From Euonymus europaeus (lineage: Eukaryota > Streptophyta > Magnoliopsida > Celastrales > Celastraceae): 64,000 nucleotides of DNA. Below are positions 22,706 to 34,984 of the stretch, piece by piece. The stretch spans positions 23,157,996-23,221,995 of the forward strand of contig OY756968.1 of NCBI GenBank assembly GCA_963580455.1, written 5' to 3'. Positions within the stretch are counted from its first letter, which is position 1; every line of letters starts with the position of its first letter. The position numbers and the translations under genes are program-made. The notes beneath the pieces are model-generated. The model ran no database searches, was not told where the DNA came from, and saw only the letters and a program-made list of their open reading frames with translations.

Positions 22706-22945
22706 AATTTGTGTTAATATCCATGTATGTAATTAGTCATAACATTTGAAACAATATATATGTTTTTCCTGAAAAAATAAACCAAACAACCATAATATTT
22801 GAAACATCATATACGTTACCAGCATAATTTGTGTTAATATCCATGTATGTAATTAGTCATAACATTTGAAACAATATATATGTTTTTCCTGAAAAAATAA
22901 ACCAAACAACCATAATATTTGAAACATCATATACGTTACCAGCAT
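22706..22945. repeat. Perfect 120-bp tandem duplication
   Basis: 22706-22825 and 22826-22945 read identically (both aatttgtgttaatatccatg ... gttaccagcat). No differences were seen, so the duplication is recent, or it could be an assembly artefact. It lies about 1.1 kb upstream of the 5-phosphatase start codon. Confidence 0.93.
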
Positions 22946-24098
22946 ATAAGTCAAATTATATGCGAGATCCAAAATTGTTTTCCAAACAGTTTTATATATT
23001 TTTCTATGAAAACTTCCCCCAATCCTCCCTGACTTATCATTAACCATAACTTAGCTTAAAGTTTAAAAAAAAATTATATAAAGGATATAAATAGGAATAC
23101 AAAATCAGAAAGAGTGTAATTTTTTTCTTCACTCATCTTGGTCTGTCCCAATGCAAATATGCCAAGGACAAGTGGACAACTACAATGGAATCCGGGCAGC
23201 AAGACGGGTGGTACCCATTTACCCATGACCGGCAATAATGAACTTCAAATTGGGTTCAGATTTTGGGGCAATAAAAGGGGCCTCGAGAGACTGCACTTTA
23301 TTCTCTTCTTCAAATTCCATACTCGGTCTGCATACCCAGAACGAGGTTTCCTTTCTTCGCCTTTCCTTTCCACAGAGAGAAATTGTATTTTTCCTTCTCC
23401 CCCCTCTCTTTACCGGTGTCTTTTACACAGTACATTGTCTTGTTCGAAGACTCTTTTGAAGAATCTCATAATCTTACTTCCACGCATCCCTGTTGTCCTT
23501 TCTATTTATTTCCACCTCTCTCTTTCTGTGTTTGTTAATACGTTTTGTTTGTCTCTGTTTTTTTTTCTTCCTCTGGGATTGAGAGGAAGTGCAAGTGAAA
23601 ATGAAGTCATCTTAACTAGGCAACTAGGTCTTTTTCCCTTTCTGGATTTCACCTTCAGTTACATATATCTAAAAATGGGGGAGAGATCATGACTTTGTCT
23701 GTTCTCTTACTTGTGTTCACTTCGTTGTCTGGAGGAAATAGAGGATTACCCATTTCTTTATTTTCTCTTCTTCCAACCAGTCAGCTTTTGTTCCATTGTT
23801 TTGAGGTTAAAGTCAGAGGTGGGTATCAATTTGATTCTTGAGATTCGTGGTTTTCGGCTTCATATGTATCCCTCTCCGTTTCTCCTAGTTTGAAAAATAG
23901 TGAGATTGAGGAAGCAAGAGAAGAGCCTGAGATTACCCACTTTTACTGTTAATTTTGATTAAGCTATATGAATCTGTGAAACAATGAGAGATGCGAACTC
24001 TAATAAAAGCAAGGTTTGAGAAATGCCAAAATGAATTGTTCACAGTTTTGAAAGCTTTTCAGTTCTGCGGATCAATGCTGACTGTTTTGTGTGTGATA
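22946..24098 (+). promoter_or_regulatory. Promoter and 5' UTR region of the 5-phosphatase gene
   Basis: A TATA-like caataaaagg lies near 23268, followed by a pyrimidine-rich stretch (23290-23580) typical of a plant 5' UTR. Several short upstream ATG frames occur, including long non-conserved ones around 23138-23692; these are leader sequence rather than genes. The leader may contain an intron, which I cannot place. Confidence 0.4.
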
Positions 24099-26931
24099 AT
24101 GGTGAAGCTTTCATGGCCCAAGTCACTGGTCAAGAAGTGGTTCAACATCAAGAGCAAATCCCAGGACTTCCAAGCAGATGAAGTCTTTTATGGAGGTAAT
24201 TATTCAATTGTGATTTTTTGTTCTGAAATTTTGGAATCTTCGATTTCAACATCAAGAACTAAAATTGGGGTTTCTGTGCAGCTTGTTCACTGACTTATTC
24301 TTGGATTCTCTCGTCCCTGAAACGCATTAGCGTTATTCAACTTCTTTCATCACCGTTTGTCTTGTACAATAATGCTTTTTCGTTTCTGGGAAGATCTGAT
24401 ATTTCCGCTAGCTGCCAAAAATCTGCTCTTCTGTTATTTTCCGCTCTGAATTCAATTTTTTTTTAATCCACCGGAAACCAAGCATACGTTTGTTTCTCTG
24501 TGGTGTTTGAAATGTGGGATTGACACATTAGCAGTAGAAAGAGCACAGCTTTATCAACTTTATTGGTTTTTCTTTTTCAGGTGGTGATGAAGATTGGAGA
24601 AACTTATCAGAGATTGAAGCATGCACAATCAAGAAAAGCAAAACAGGTTCAGTAACAGACACCCCACTATGGCTCTGGACCACAAACACACTTTAAATTA
24701 CTCAAAAATTCATATAAAATAAGCGTGTGACATGCTTTTTGGTTAACAGTTCTGAATTATCTTGAAAACCCTTGATTGCTTTTCAAAATCATCTTAAACC
24801 CTTAATCTCCATTTGGGCATGTTCAGAAAGAGTGAGCAGGAGATATTCGGATAGGGTTCGACGAGGCAAGATTGACCTCGATACCTCACAAGTTACAGAT
24901 GTGAATAATTATAGGTATGTTCAGTTCTCACCCAGTCACCCTTTGGTTTATTTTGGTTAGAATTTTTGCTTTTATTGTGTTTAATTTTCTAAATGGTCAT
25001 AGGATCTTTGCTGCTACCTGGAATGTTGCTGGAAAATCCCCACCAAGTTATTTGAGACTTCAGGATTGGCTTCACACCTCTCCTCCAGCTGATATTTATG
25101 TCCTTGGGTATGTCCCAGTAAAGCAGTAAACAAAATTATGTATTTTAGTCTCCCTTGTTATTTGATAATAATGAAGATATGGTTTTATTCTGGGTTTTGG
25201 ATTTCAGGTTTCAAGAGATCGTTCCTTTAAATGCTGGGAATGTTTTGGGCACTGAAGACAATGGCCCTGCTAGAAAATGGCTTGCTCTTATTAGGAAGAC
25301 TCTGAATACTCTCCCTGGAACTAGTAGTGGTTGCTGGCATACACCCTCACCAATTCCTGACCCAATTGTGGAATCAGATGCAGACTTTGAAGGTTCAACT
25401 AGGCAGGAGACCTCATCTTTCTTCAACCGTCGATCTTTCCAGTCCTTAACCCGTAGCATGAGAATGGATAACGAAATGTCGGTTCCCCAAGCCCGACTTG
25501 ATCGACGTTTCAGTGTTTGTGATCGGGCTATGTTTGGGCACATGCCTAGTGATTACGATCCCAACTTCAGGTGGGGTTCCTCTGATGATGAAAATGGGCC
25601 TGGAGATTCACCTGGTACTGCAAACTATTCACCAATTACCTACAGTGGATCGTTTTCAATGGAAGACAATAGGCAAGGGCAGTCAAGGTACTGTTTAGTT
25701 GCTAGCAAGCAGATGGTAGGGATATTTCTAACGGTGTGGGTAAAAAGTGATCTTCGAGACTCTGTTCGGAACATGAAAGTTTCTTGTGTAGGCAGAGGAT
25801 TGATGGGTTATCTTGGAAACAAGGTAAATTTATTTTGGCTCATGAATATCTGCTCAAATTTGAGGTTGAAAGTTGTGAACTAAGAAGAGATGGCGAAATC
25901 TTAAATAACGTTTATGTTTTTCTAATTTTCCAGGGTTCAATTTCGATTAGTATGTCGTTGCACCAAACAAGCTTTTGCTTCATCTGTGGCCATTTGACCT
26001 CTGGGCAGAAAGAGGGAGATGAGTTACGAAGAAATTCCGATGTCATGGAGATCCTCAGGAAAACAAGATTCCCTAGGGTTCATGGAATGGGAGATGAAAA
26101 TTCTCCACAAACAATCCTAGAGCATGAGTAAGACCTCAAGCACTGAACCATTTGATTCCGCTTGCTATTAACTCATGTTGCTGATATTTGAGACATTGCT
26201 TTTTGTTTTGAGACAGCCGAATAATTTGGCTAGGGGATTTGAATTATCGCATTGCCCTCTCTTACCGTACTGTAAAGGCTCTTGTAGAGATGCGTAACTG
26301 GAAGGCATTGTTGGAGAATGACCAGGCATGCTTCCATTAAAAAGCAATACCTTCCACAAGTTTGTTCTGTGAACCGTTCAATATGTTAAAGTTGATGCTT
26401 CATAATTGCAGCTTCGCATAGAGCAGAGAAAGGGGCATGTCTTCGAGGGATGGCATGAAGGGAAGATATATTTCCCTCCAACGTACAAGTATTCAAATAA
26501 TTCGGACAGATATGCCGGGGATGCTAGTCACCCAAAGGAGAAAAGAAGAACTCCTGCATGGTAACCTTTTTTTTTTTAAGTAAAAATAAAACACAGTTTT
26601 ATAGCACTCAATCAGACGTGCCATACGTATGAAACAATGCAGATTGAATATATGTTTATTTGTCTGGTCTTGGAGACAAAATAATACAGCTGTATGAATG
26701 TGAAGGTGCGATCGTATATTATGGTATGGAAGAGGCCTGAATCAGCTATCTTATGTCCGGGGGGAGTCCAGGTTCTCAGATCATAGACCAGTTTATAGCA
26801 TATTCTTAGCTGAGGTGGAATCTATAAATCGAAGCCGAACCAGAAAGAGCATGAGTTCTTCCAGTTCAAGGATTGAGGTTGAAGAGCTGCTGCCATATGC
26901 ACATGGATATACTGAAATGAATTTCTTCTAA
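24099..26931 (+). CDS. Type I inositol polyphosphate 5-phosphatase, nine exons
   Basis: The enzyme removes the 5-phosphate from inositol polyphosphates and phosphoinositides, ending InsP3-type signals. Exons: 24099-24195, 24581-24646, 24827-24914, 25003-25107, 25208-25823, 25934-26127, 26217-26325, 26412-26560, 26706-26931. They sum to 1,650 nt, 549 residues, with all phases consistent. The start [20 protein letters not shown] is the typical plant 5PTase N-terminus. Catalytic blocks are [14 protein letters not shown] (about residue 120), WLGDLNYRI (about 393), [11 protein letters not shown] (about 474) and SDHRPV (about 500), all intact. Exon 5 includes the plant-specific serine-rich insert. 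Intron 7 has a GC donor (cag|gcatgc at 26326), the other eight junctions being GT-AG. The frame is open upstream to an ATG at 23991, giving a possible 36-residue extension, but the start at 24099 matches the family. It resembles Arabidopsis 5PTases of about 550 residues; I do not assign a numbered paralogue. Confidence 0.95.
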
Positions 26932-28497
26932 GGACAATATTTTAATTCTCTGCATTTTGGTATGCTTGACCCAACAAATTGAAAGCAGGAGCCATCGTGC
27001 TTTTACCAAGGTAATTTACCGTGACGAGGATCAACTAGTTGCTAAACATTGTCGAGTGTATACTTTTGATTCCACAAGATAGTCAACACAAGTTGTTGCG
27101 TCCATTGACAGGATTCACGTAAGAGAAGATCCCTTCAACAAGATACATACACAATCCCCATCTGAACAAGGTCATTGCCCGCCATACATGATTTATTGCA
27201 ATCCATCTTTGTTTGTGCAAATTCATGAAAATCAGTCTTTTCTGGTTGATAATTTGAAGTCCACCGGATGTAGGTTTACAGGCTAAAAGTCTGTTCACAG
27301 TGAGAAGACATGCTATTTGTTCTTGTTCTTAAATGTTGGTTGGTCCCCTGTTTTGCAGATGACTATTACTGCAGAAACTTTGTTTGGTTTGGATTGCGAT
27401 AGAGACATTCCATTGCCCACAACCCAAATCAAGGTTACTACTTTGCTTTCTTTCACTTTCTCAAATTTTTGATCCCCTTCCCTTTGTCTATTCATTCCCT
27501 TTCGCGTAACAGATTATGTGGACGTATGTCTGCGATCAGCTGGCTCCAAAAGTTACATCATTTGCGTATTTTATCTTCGCTTGGCCAACCATTAATTCCC
27601 TGTGCATGCATCTTGTTACCGAGGTAAAAAGATCGAGATCGTAATGGATGATGCAGTTCTTATAATTCGAAGGATTATATTTTTCTGTACTAATTGTTTG
27701 TAATTTTGCAGGACATTTTGACCAACTCTGGAACCTGTTCAATTTTATTTTCCAGGAGAGAAAATATATGTAAAGCAAAGCACAAGAAAATCTGCAAGAG
27801 AGTGATTTTATATTTTGACATTGCTTCTTGTATGAACAGAGCTCCACTCTTGAAAGAGTTTTGGATATACTCATTACATTTTATCAAAAGAAAAGTAGAA
27901 GTTCTGACTGTTATGATACTTCCTTTTCTCTTTGCTGCTAATGCTTTTCCTGGAAAAGATAAAGAAAGCTATTTCAGTTCATGATTTTATTTTTATTTTT
28001 AAAAAATAAAATAAAAAATTCTCTGCATAAACTGAAACAGAATAAAGTTATATGAGACAATGGAAGGGCAGAAGCACTTCCATGGATGCCTGTCAGGAGG
28101 TTTGGTTTACGGGTCATCACTATATGATTCTCCAATTCTTTTTTGGTGACTAGTTTTTCTATTCTTGAAGACAACTTTGCCCCTACTGTGATCACATTAT
28201 CAGATGGCTTGTGCTTTAACTACCCATGGGGAGTTGTCAGAAGCCAGAAATTTATGACAGAAGTTGTGCAATAGCTTTTTATTTCCTAAAACACCCTTAC
28301 CCGTAATATACAACATAACTCTTGCTTCTGTATTGAAATTTTAAAAATTGTTGGAGACCTAAATGGTAATTTGATAATTATAATTATAATTATTTTAGTT
28401 TTGACTTTTGACAACGTAAAAAGTATTTTCTCAAGGATTATTTGCTAATACAAAAAAGTCATGGAAGGAGAATAGGGGATAAACAGAAACTTGCATA
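26932..28497. other. 3' flank of 5-phosphatase with unrecognised exon-like blocks
   Basis: Two blocks look like exons with good splice signals: 27358-27434 after tgttttgcag (begins MTITAETLFGLDCDRDIPLP) and 27512-27623 after cgtaacag (begins IMWTYVCDQLAPKV), each followed by gt. I do not recognise the protein. They may be relics of a gene lost by rearrangement, or chance. A hairpin-like AT-rich segment lies at 27967-28040 (ttcagtt...aactgaa). Confidence 0.35.
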
Positions 28498-28756
28498 CTC
28501 CCTCCGTTCCTAAATAATTATCGTTTTAGAAATTTATTTTTATTTTAAAATATATATTTTTTATAAATTCAAAGCATAATTAATACTATTTTTTTTAATT
28601 TTACCTTTATTCTTGTTTTTTTCTAAAAGCTTTCATATTTTTAATAAGAATTTTCAGTATAATGTATTTATTTTTTATTAATGTTATGACTATTTAATAA
28701 TTTTCTTAATTTTTAAAAAAATCTTAAATCACAATTATTTAGGAATTGAGGGAGAG
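28498..28756. mobile_element. Stowaway-type MITE (Tc1/mariner)
   Basis: The left end CTCCCTCCGTTCCTAAATAA after TA (28496-28497) is mirrored by the right end TTATTTAGGAATTGAGGGAG, two bases before TA (28757-28758). CTCCCTCCGTTCC is the hallmark terminus of plant Stowaway MITEs. About 260 bp, AT-rich, non-coding. Confidence 0.88.
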
Positions 28757-29373
28757 TACAATTATTTAGATTTTAAGATTCTATTATTAGAAAAATAATG
28801 AAGTGGAAGAAATCCATTGGACAGTTGAAGTCCAGTTAGCAAATTTTAAGAAACCGTACCACTTGTCGCTCTTTATTCTGTGCCCCCACATCACTCTAAT
28901 CTTCCGGGGCATTCTCTCGAGGTGCCTGTGAAACACAGCTGCGACAACATCGCTATCGTGTTTTGCACGCGCAATTATTTTAAGTGGTGGGTTTTTTGTT
29001 TATTGTGACGGGCAGGCAGGAGAATTGAAAAAGTAAAAGGACGGTGATCCACTTAGCTACACGTGGCAATCTCAAGTGGGGAGAGGCAGTAAAGAGTTTG
29101 GAGTCTGAAAAGGGCTTTAGACCCCAGGCCCACATGCTCTGCCAAATTGGCATCTGTGGCCCCACACCCTCCCTGCTATTGGAAAGTCTCTCCTGTCACG
29201 CTGTCACCTCTTTTCTATAAACTCGCATTTGTTTATACAGTATTTTTGTTTGTTTTGGTTAAGTACTGGACTCTTTGGTCTGAGAGTAGGAGCGGTAGAG
29301 TATAAACTATCGTATACTCTGAAATAAACAGAAAATATAAGTTGTGGGAGAACCGGGGTCTCCCCTAATATTT

Positions 29374-29547
29374 TTAGAGCGGACTCCGCTGTAAATATAT
29401 TTTTAGAATTTAAAATTTTTTATTTTATTTTTAAAAATTTATGAATGTATTTGGAGTCTGTTGTAATATTTTGATGACGGACTACGATGTTTTTAAAAAT
29501 AAAATATTTTAACCCTCGAAAATTCATTTACAGTGCGGTCTAATTTG
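29374..29547. mobile_element. Possible small MITE with imperfect inverted ends
   Basis: Ends with ggactccgctgtaaatatatttt on the left and the complement of gaccgcactgtaaatgaatttt on the right. The AT-rich interior has partly complementary halves. No clear target duplication. Confidence 0.4.
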
Positions 29548-30000
29548 TAGCATATCAAAACTGGAAGTAAAATACAAGAAATGACAGGGTAGCTAAGTAA
29601 ACTTTTTTTTCTTTTATTAACAATAACATGAAAATTCTCCGATGCAAGTCTAAATTCGGACCGTCAATATCACGAGCGCATATATTATATTGTCACTGAC
29701 GGTAAATTGTGCCAACGATATATTACCTACTCTTGAGAACTCAAACAAGATGGTTCTGAAAACTCTGGTTCAGAACTAGTGGATATTCAAGTTGACCTGT
29801 AAACTAAAGAAGATGTACATTAATGGATAAATAGACGTTGTAAGTCCAGAATCAGTGTCATAGGATATATATAGATGTAGGCCATCAACATTGACTTAAA
29901 AGGAGCAGTGGGTGTGAGCCCCTACATCATTTGGACAAAAAGGAGAAACAAGTGTAGTTAGCTTGGCTTCCAAAAAACAAAATAAATCATTGAAAAGCTT

Positions 30001-30034
30001 TGTCTTGTCTTGTCTTGTCTTGTCTTGTCTTGTC
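30001..30034. repeat. (TGTCT)n pentanucleotide microsatellite
   Basis: Six full tgtct units plus tgtc. Confidence 0.9.
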
Positions 30035-30836
30035 CACAGCTCCTACATAATACATATAATTTGAATCCTAGTTGTCTAATTAATATGTAACATTTTCACT
30101 TTCTTAATTATAGTCTACAATTGACTAAGTTAGTTTGCACGTACATTGAGGAGATCAACTTAAATTCTATTTCCTTCGCCTTTTTTAATTATCAAGAATC
30201 GGACGAACCAGATTTGATTTAAAAAACGACATGTTTGGATGTTTTTGCAGGTCTGTACGGAGAAAATCCCATAAAGCCTGGATCAAGACAGACGTGACAT
30301 TTGCCATCCTCTTCTTTTTTTTTTTTTTTTTCTTTTTTTCCTGCATGGGAACCCGAGAATTCCCCCATGTTTTTCAACATTTCTTTATACATTTACATGT
30401 GACTATAATTATTGTGAAAAATATTAACCCCTCGTTTTCCACAATATGCATTTCATTTTTAATACTGTATTTTGGAAATTATAAAACAAATCCTGTTGAA
30501 GCATCCTCTTTGGGGTGACTGATGATCTATGGCAACGACACGATTTGACATATTGACAGTGCTTTGAGATATGTGCCTTGATCTTTGATTATAAATCTCT
30601 GGTCTAGTAAATTGGTGTGTATATATATATTACACATTCATTTGAGAATTCGTCAAAAGAAAGTAAGAAACAGTCTATACAATATTGACTTGATTTCTTT
30701 GAAGAAATCAAAACATAGCATATGTTTGGGACATATATTCTATTAGACATATTTTCAGAGACTCTCAATTTTTATATTTTATGATAAATTATACTCTATC
30801 ACACATATTCTCTATCAAATATAAGCTTAATTACAA

Positions 30837-31517
30837 GGGCATCTCCAACAAAGAGTGCTATATTGGGTAAGTAAATTGTACTGTACATACTCTGGAAGTC
30901 ATTTACATACTCAATTACATATTTTGATAAAAACTCATTTCAACGATAAGATATAAAATGAATTTCCATATAATTTATTTATATATTTTAATTCATGGCC
31001 TATGAATATATAAATCCCGCCCAATATTTTAACCTGTGACCCATGAATTTTATAAAATAAAATAATTATGGGTAATTGAAAACATCAAATAAGGTGTAAT
31101 TGAAAAAATAAAAAATTATGGATAAAAAGATGAATTTAAAAAGTATAGAGACTGAAGCTAAATTCATGAAAACTAGAAAAATAGAAGGAAAAAAAAACTC
31201 TTCTTCTCTCGTATGTCCGTCTCTCCCACACACCCAAACCATCTTATTGTCCGTCTGTCTCTCTCGCACACCCAAACCCTCTTTCTCTCATCTGTCTCTC
31301 TTTCACACCCGAGCAACGCTCAACATCTTAACGGTTATGAACTCTCGCTTAATTTTAGGAACCCATTCTCTCTCTTCTCCAAGTTCACAATTATGCGAAT
31401 CAGATCTGAGGTCACAAATTTTTGTCCCCATTTGCAAACTTCGTTGGCTTGATGAAAAGGGTGAAATTGGTATGCATATCAATGGTTATTGATTTGGGAA
31501 TCCTATTGGAGATGCCC
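30837..31517. mobile_element. MITE-like element with GGGCATCTCCAA ends
   Basis: Left end GGGCATCTCCAACA at 30837-30850; right end TTGGAGATGCCC at 31506-31517, its inverse. This terminus is common in plant MITEs, often assigned to PIF/Harbinger or hAT. The 681-bp interior includes a CT/CA-rich stretch (31197-31310) in which gtctctc and acacccaaacc recur about every 50 bp. The frames inside are repeat-derived. Flanking bases (caa / taa) give no firm target duplication. Confidence 0.65.
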
Positions 31518-31713
31518 TAAGAGGCCATGAAACAAGGGCTTGCCAGTTGCCGCCCTTTTTTGGTGAGAAATTAAATCCGTATATGGCATATGAAGGAAAA
31601 GAATTTTAACCTTCAACCATGCATGTTTAATTTTGTAACATTCATAAACATCAGTACTAAGTCATGTACTAATTATGGACTATGTTCATGTACTTTCTTT
31701 CTATGCATATATA

Positions 31714-31733
31714 TGTGTGTGTGTGTGTGTGTG
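31714..31733. repeat. (TG)n microsatellite
   Basis: About ten TG units. Confidence 0.85.
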
Positions 31734-32187
31734 GCATTGGATTTAAAATCTTTGTCTTCCACCTCGTCTTATACGTATAATTGTATATACTGGACTGATA
31801 TGTTATTATATCTGACAATGGTGGATGGAGGTTGGACACAGAACCATATGATGAGCCGCCCTACTCCCTCACATGGGTTGGACATCATTGGACCACTCAG
31901 CCCATTTGGAGTTACATTTATTCCAAATTTGGCCCAATCACATGCATTCTTTCAATTCAAAATAAATATAAGACAAGAATGTCAAACGGATTCAACAACT
32001 CTATTTACCTTCTCATATGACTCACATGGCCATTGTGATATATACGAGCTGCCTCTTAATCCTAGCTAGCTCCTTAGGAGTTAGGAGACACCTTCATTCA
32101 TCAATTATTTTAGTGAAGATGAAGATAGTCTTCATCAGATCACCAAATCATCATAGAAAAATATCAAACAATAACACTTCACACCAA

Positions 32188-32190
<3 letters not shown>

Positions 32191-32218
<28 letters not shown>
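32191..32218. repeat. (AT)n microsatellite
   Basis: About fourteen AT units. Confidence 0.88.
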
Positions 32219-34245
32219 ATGCTCCGTTGAAGACAGGCTCTGAAGCACGCTGTCACAGCCAAATCATTCATCGAAGGCATTGGTAGATGTGGCCGAAGAC
32301 CTCTTCCAGCCGTACACGTGTCAAAAACTTTAGTGGTTTGATCACTATCAAAAATGCCCGTAGCTTACGTACGCAATTCATGAGGAACTGGCGGTTGGCA
32401 GGGCATTATGCAGCAAGTGATGTCACTGTATCATCAACCCCCATGCATGAATGCGATTGTCGTGATGCATGCTATTGCTTGGGTGTTTGTCTCGTACGGT
32501 CATTCAATTTTGACCCTTTTTTTGGGAAAATGTAATAAAATGTGAAAAGAAATGGGTAATAATGATAAAAAATAGCATGGACAAGTGTTAATGACGTGCC
32601 ATCAGGACTTTCTTTTTAGGGAATTGTCTGTTCCATAAGTCAATTCCCTGAGCAAGATATAACAAGAATTAATGCCAAAGTGGACCAATATTAAATAATG
32701 GAGCATTGGAGTATTTGTTTTTGTTCATTTTTGTGTTTGATTGAGAGTTAATTATTCGGACTTTGGTTTTGTCTGTTCCTCGAGTACTTTTAATTAAAAA
32801 AAATAACATTATTATCGCGTTCCATTGGCTACGTACTGTCTAATCTGAGACAAGTACAGTTTCATTCAAAAAGATGTCTGATTGACAAGAAACTGGTCAA
32901 TTCAGGAATTGAGATTTACAAACTAGCTAGCTAGCTAGGATTTCTCAATTCTGTCGTCTCTGCCCAATGTTATTTGGAAATTGGAGACATTAATAACCAT
33001 TTACCTTTTCGCGGGTAATGAAAAGACAGAGTTAATTAATAAGAAAATTTAAGAAGTTGCATGAGAAAAGGAAAGATCTTTCAGTTTTAGGAACAGAAGC
33101 TGATATATGCTTCTTCTAATTGGCACTTCAGATACTGTGATATGTGCCGTGAGACGATGATATTGCCTTGTAGAATAAGGTATCAGTAGTAATGAATGAT
33201 GTCTGAAATTCTGAATTAAGACAGAGAAAGATGCACACGTACGTAGGCTTCACTGGTCTGAGAAATGCATGCAAGACTGACTACTACTACAACAATGCAT
33301 GAATTGATGATCTCATTACCTGTTCATGGAGAGATGGGGTATCTACACTCCACGTGCATTAATTGAGCTGTCTTGTTGCTTCTTATGGTCAACTGGTTTA
33401 AGAGTCAACACCCTCGTTTGTCTAAAATGTTTTCGACACAATCTTAATCAACCACTTCAGGTTACCCAGATTTTTTAAGGTTTCAAAAAAATAATAATTT
33501 AATTTTAATTTTCAACCCAGTTTTTTATTTATTTTTAATAGGGGATGTCAACAGTCAATTTTAGTTGATTTTTAAAATATTTTGGTCAATTATCAGCCAA
33601 TTCTATAGATTTCTGGCCCTTTTCAGTGAAAAATATGTTTTTATTTTTACAAAAATTGAACAGGTTCTTACGCTTTTGTGGATTTTTTTTTACCACTCTA
33701 CTTTTTGGCTATATCGATTGGCTCATCATTTGCAGCTGCTTCAATCAAGTTTTACATCATCATTCATCAGTCGACACTTAAGAGTCATTGGGCTGGAGAT
33801 TGTGTCTCCTGCATAGGCCCATGGGCTTTGTATGTAGGCCATTGATTGGGAGTAAATAGTCATCACTCATAAACAGCAGCTTGTCTTGATAACTGGGCCT
33901 CCATAGTCCATACCTATACATCGGGCCTCAATGGATTTTCTCTCTTAATTGGGTTTGAGGCTTGGAGCCTGAGACTTCCTCAGTTCCTCTTCTTATTGGC
34001 CCATTGTTCAGCTTGGGTTATGTTGAATGTTGATTTGTCATTCTGGGCCTGGCTGACTCAATAGGCCTCAACCCTCAATGGATTTGATCCAGTAATTAGG
34101 TTGAAGTTTGGGCCTTTGCATATGCCCACAGAAGCCAGGTTTTTCGTGGCCCACTGGCATAGGTTCCTCACTTCCTCTTAGCCCTAACATCGATCGACCC
34201 ACCTCGATCTAACCCATTTACCTTCTCAAAGTAAGCTTCGAAGTT

Positions 34246-34928
34246 TCAGTAATGCTCAGTCTTGTGTCTCGAACTGAAATGCTCATCTTCAAACACGTAG
34301 GGGTTTCTCTCTTCTTTCTCCGATCCTTGCTCTTCTTTCTCCTCCTCTTCTTCATGCTTTTTGTAACTGACCTCTCCATCTCCTCTTCCTTCAGACTCTC
34401 TCCCGTAGTACTTCTGAGCGCACCGGAGCCTACAGAGTGCTCTATGTTCTCCTGCTTGCCTCTCGCACTTGCTCTGGCACTCCTTCAGGTGTTTCTTTTG
34501 GGGAACATCACGTTCAATGCTCCATTCCGCATCCTCCCTGCCACCTCCGTGCTCGTCTTTTGATCTCCCTCTCTTTCTTCTCTTTGCTATACCTGTTAGA
34601 GGATTACAGCAGTCTTTGTTACACAAAAATCTGCAGACAACTAATATATTAAAATTGAAATGAAAGAACTTCAATCAATTTAAATGCCAAAACTCAATGA
34701 GGGAGCAGATTAAAGTACGGTATATCACAATTGTCCGAGGCCTTATTTGAAACAATTATGTTAAGGAGTTAACTGAATGAATGATAAGTGAAAATCGATA
34801 AATGGTAAATCACAGTACCTTTCGCAGGCTTCTTTATATATTCTTGCTTCCGTCTCTGGCATGTTGGCGTTTTTGCTCGCACTCATCTTTGCAAGTCTCA
34901 AGTTCTGGGTAAATCCTCGGAAACCCAT
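34246..34928 (-). pseudogene. Vicilin-like seed storage protein, truncated 5' end
   Basis: Vicilins are 7S storage globulins; many have an N-terminal region of alpha-hairpinin repeats (C-x3-C ... C-x3-C) that can be released as antimicrobial peptides. Exon 2 (34592-34246) encodes one such unit, ECQSKCERQ...LCRLRC, then an acidic run (EEEEEKEEQ), then NPYVFEDEHFSSR, which is the start of the first cupin barrel, and stops at TGA 34246-34248. Exon 1 (34928-34819) carries a second unit (CKDEC ... ACERYC), but its two halves are in different frames, with a TAA between them. The ATG at 34926-34928 is not in frame with the cysteines, and the signal peptide is missing. Splice sites (gtactg donor at 34818, taacag acceptor at 34593) remain. 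Both cupin domains, most of a normal vicilin of over 400 residues, are absent. Confidence 0.8.
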
Positions 34929-34984
34929 TCTTGCTCTCAAGTAATTAAGCTCGCTTAGCTAGTGCTAGTGAAAATGGGGACTGA

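Larger units (their letters stand above)
28757..30836. other. Intergenic, no recognised gene
   Basis: Contains a possible small inverted-repeat element (29374-29547) and a TGTCT microsatellite (30001-30034). A T-run lies at 30316-30340. No coding signal. Confidence 0.4.
31518..34245. other. Intergenic, no recognised gene
   Basis: Contains (TG)n at 31714-31733 and (AT)n at 32191-32218. Open frames at 31590-32069 and 32017-32535 run through these repeats and have no recognised motif. The segment 33780-34150 is rich in gggcct/aggccc-like words without an attached gene. Confidence 0.45.

Noticed and set aside
23138..23692. 184-codon frame upstream of the 5-phosphatase
   Set aside because: Falls in pyrimidine-rich promoter/leader DNA; composition explains it and no family is recognisable.
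31590..32069. 159-codon frame
   Set aside because: Runs through a (TG)n microsatellite and has no domain.
34252..34563. 103-codon plus-strand hydrophobic frame
   Set aside because: Exact antisense of the acidic/basic vicilin exon; leucine/serine-rich content is a shadow of the real strand.
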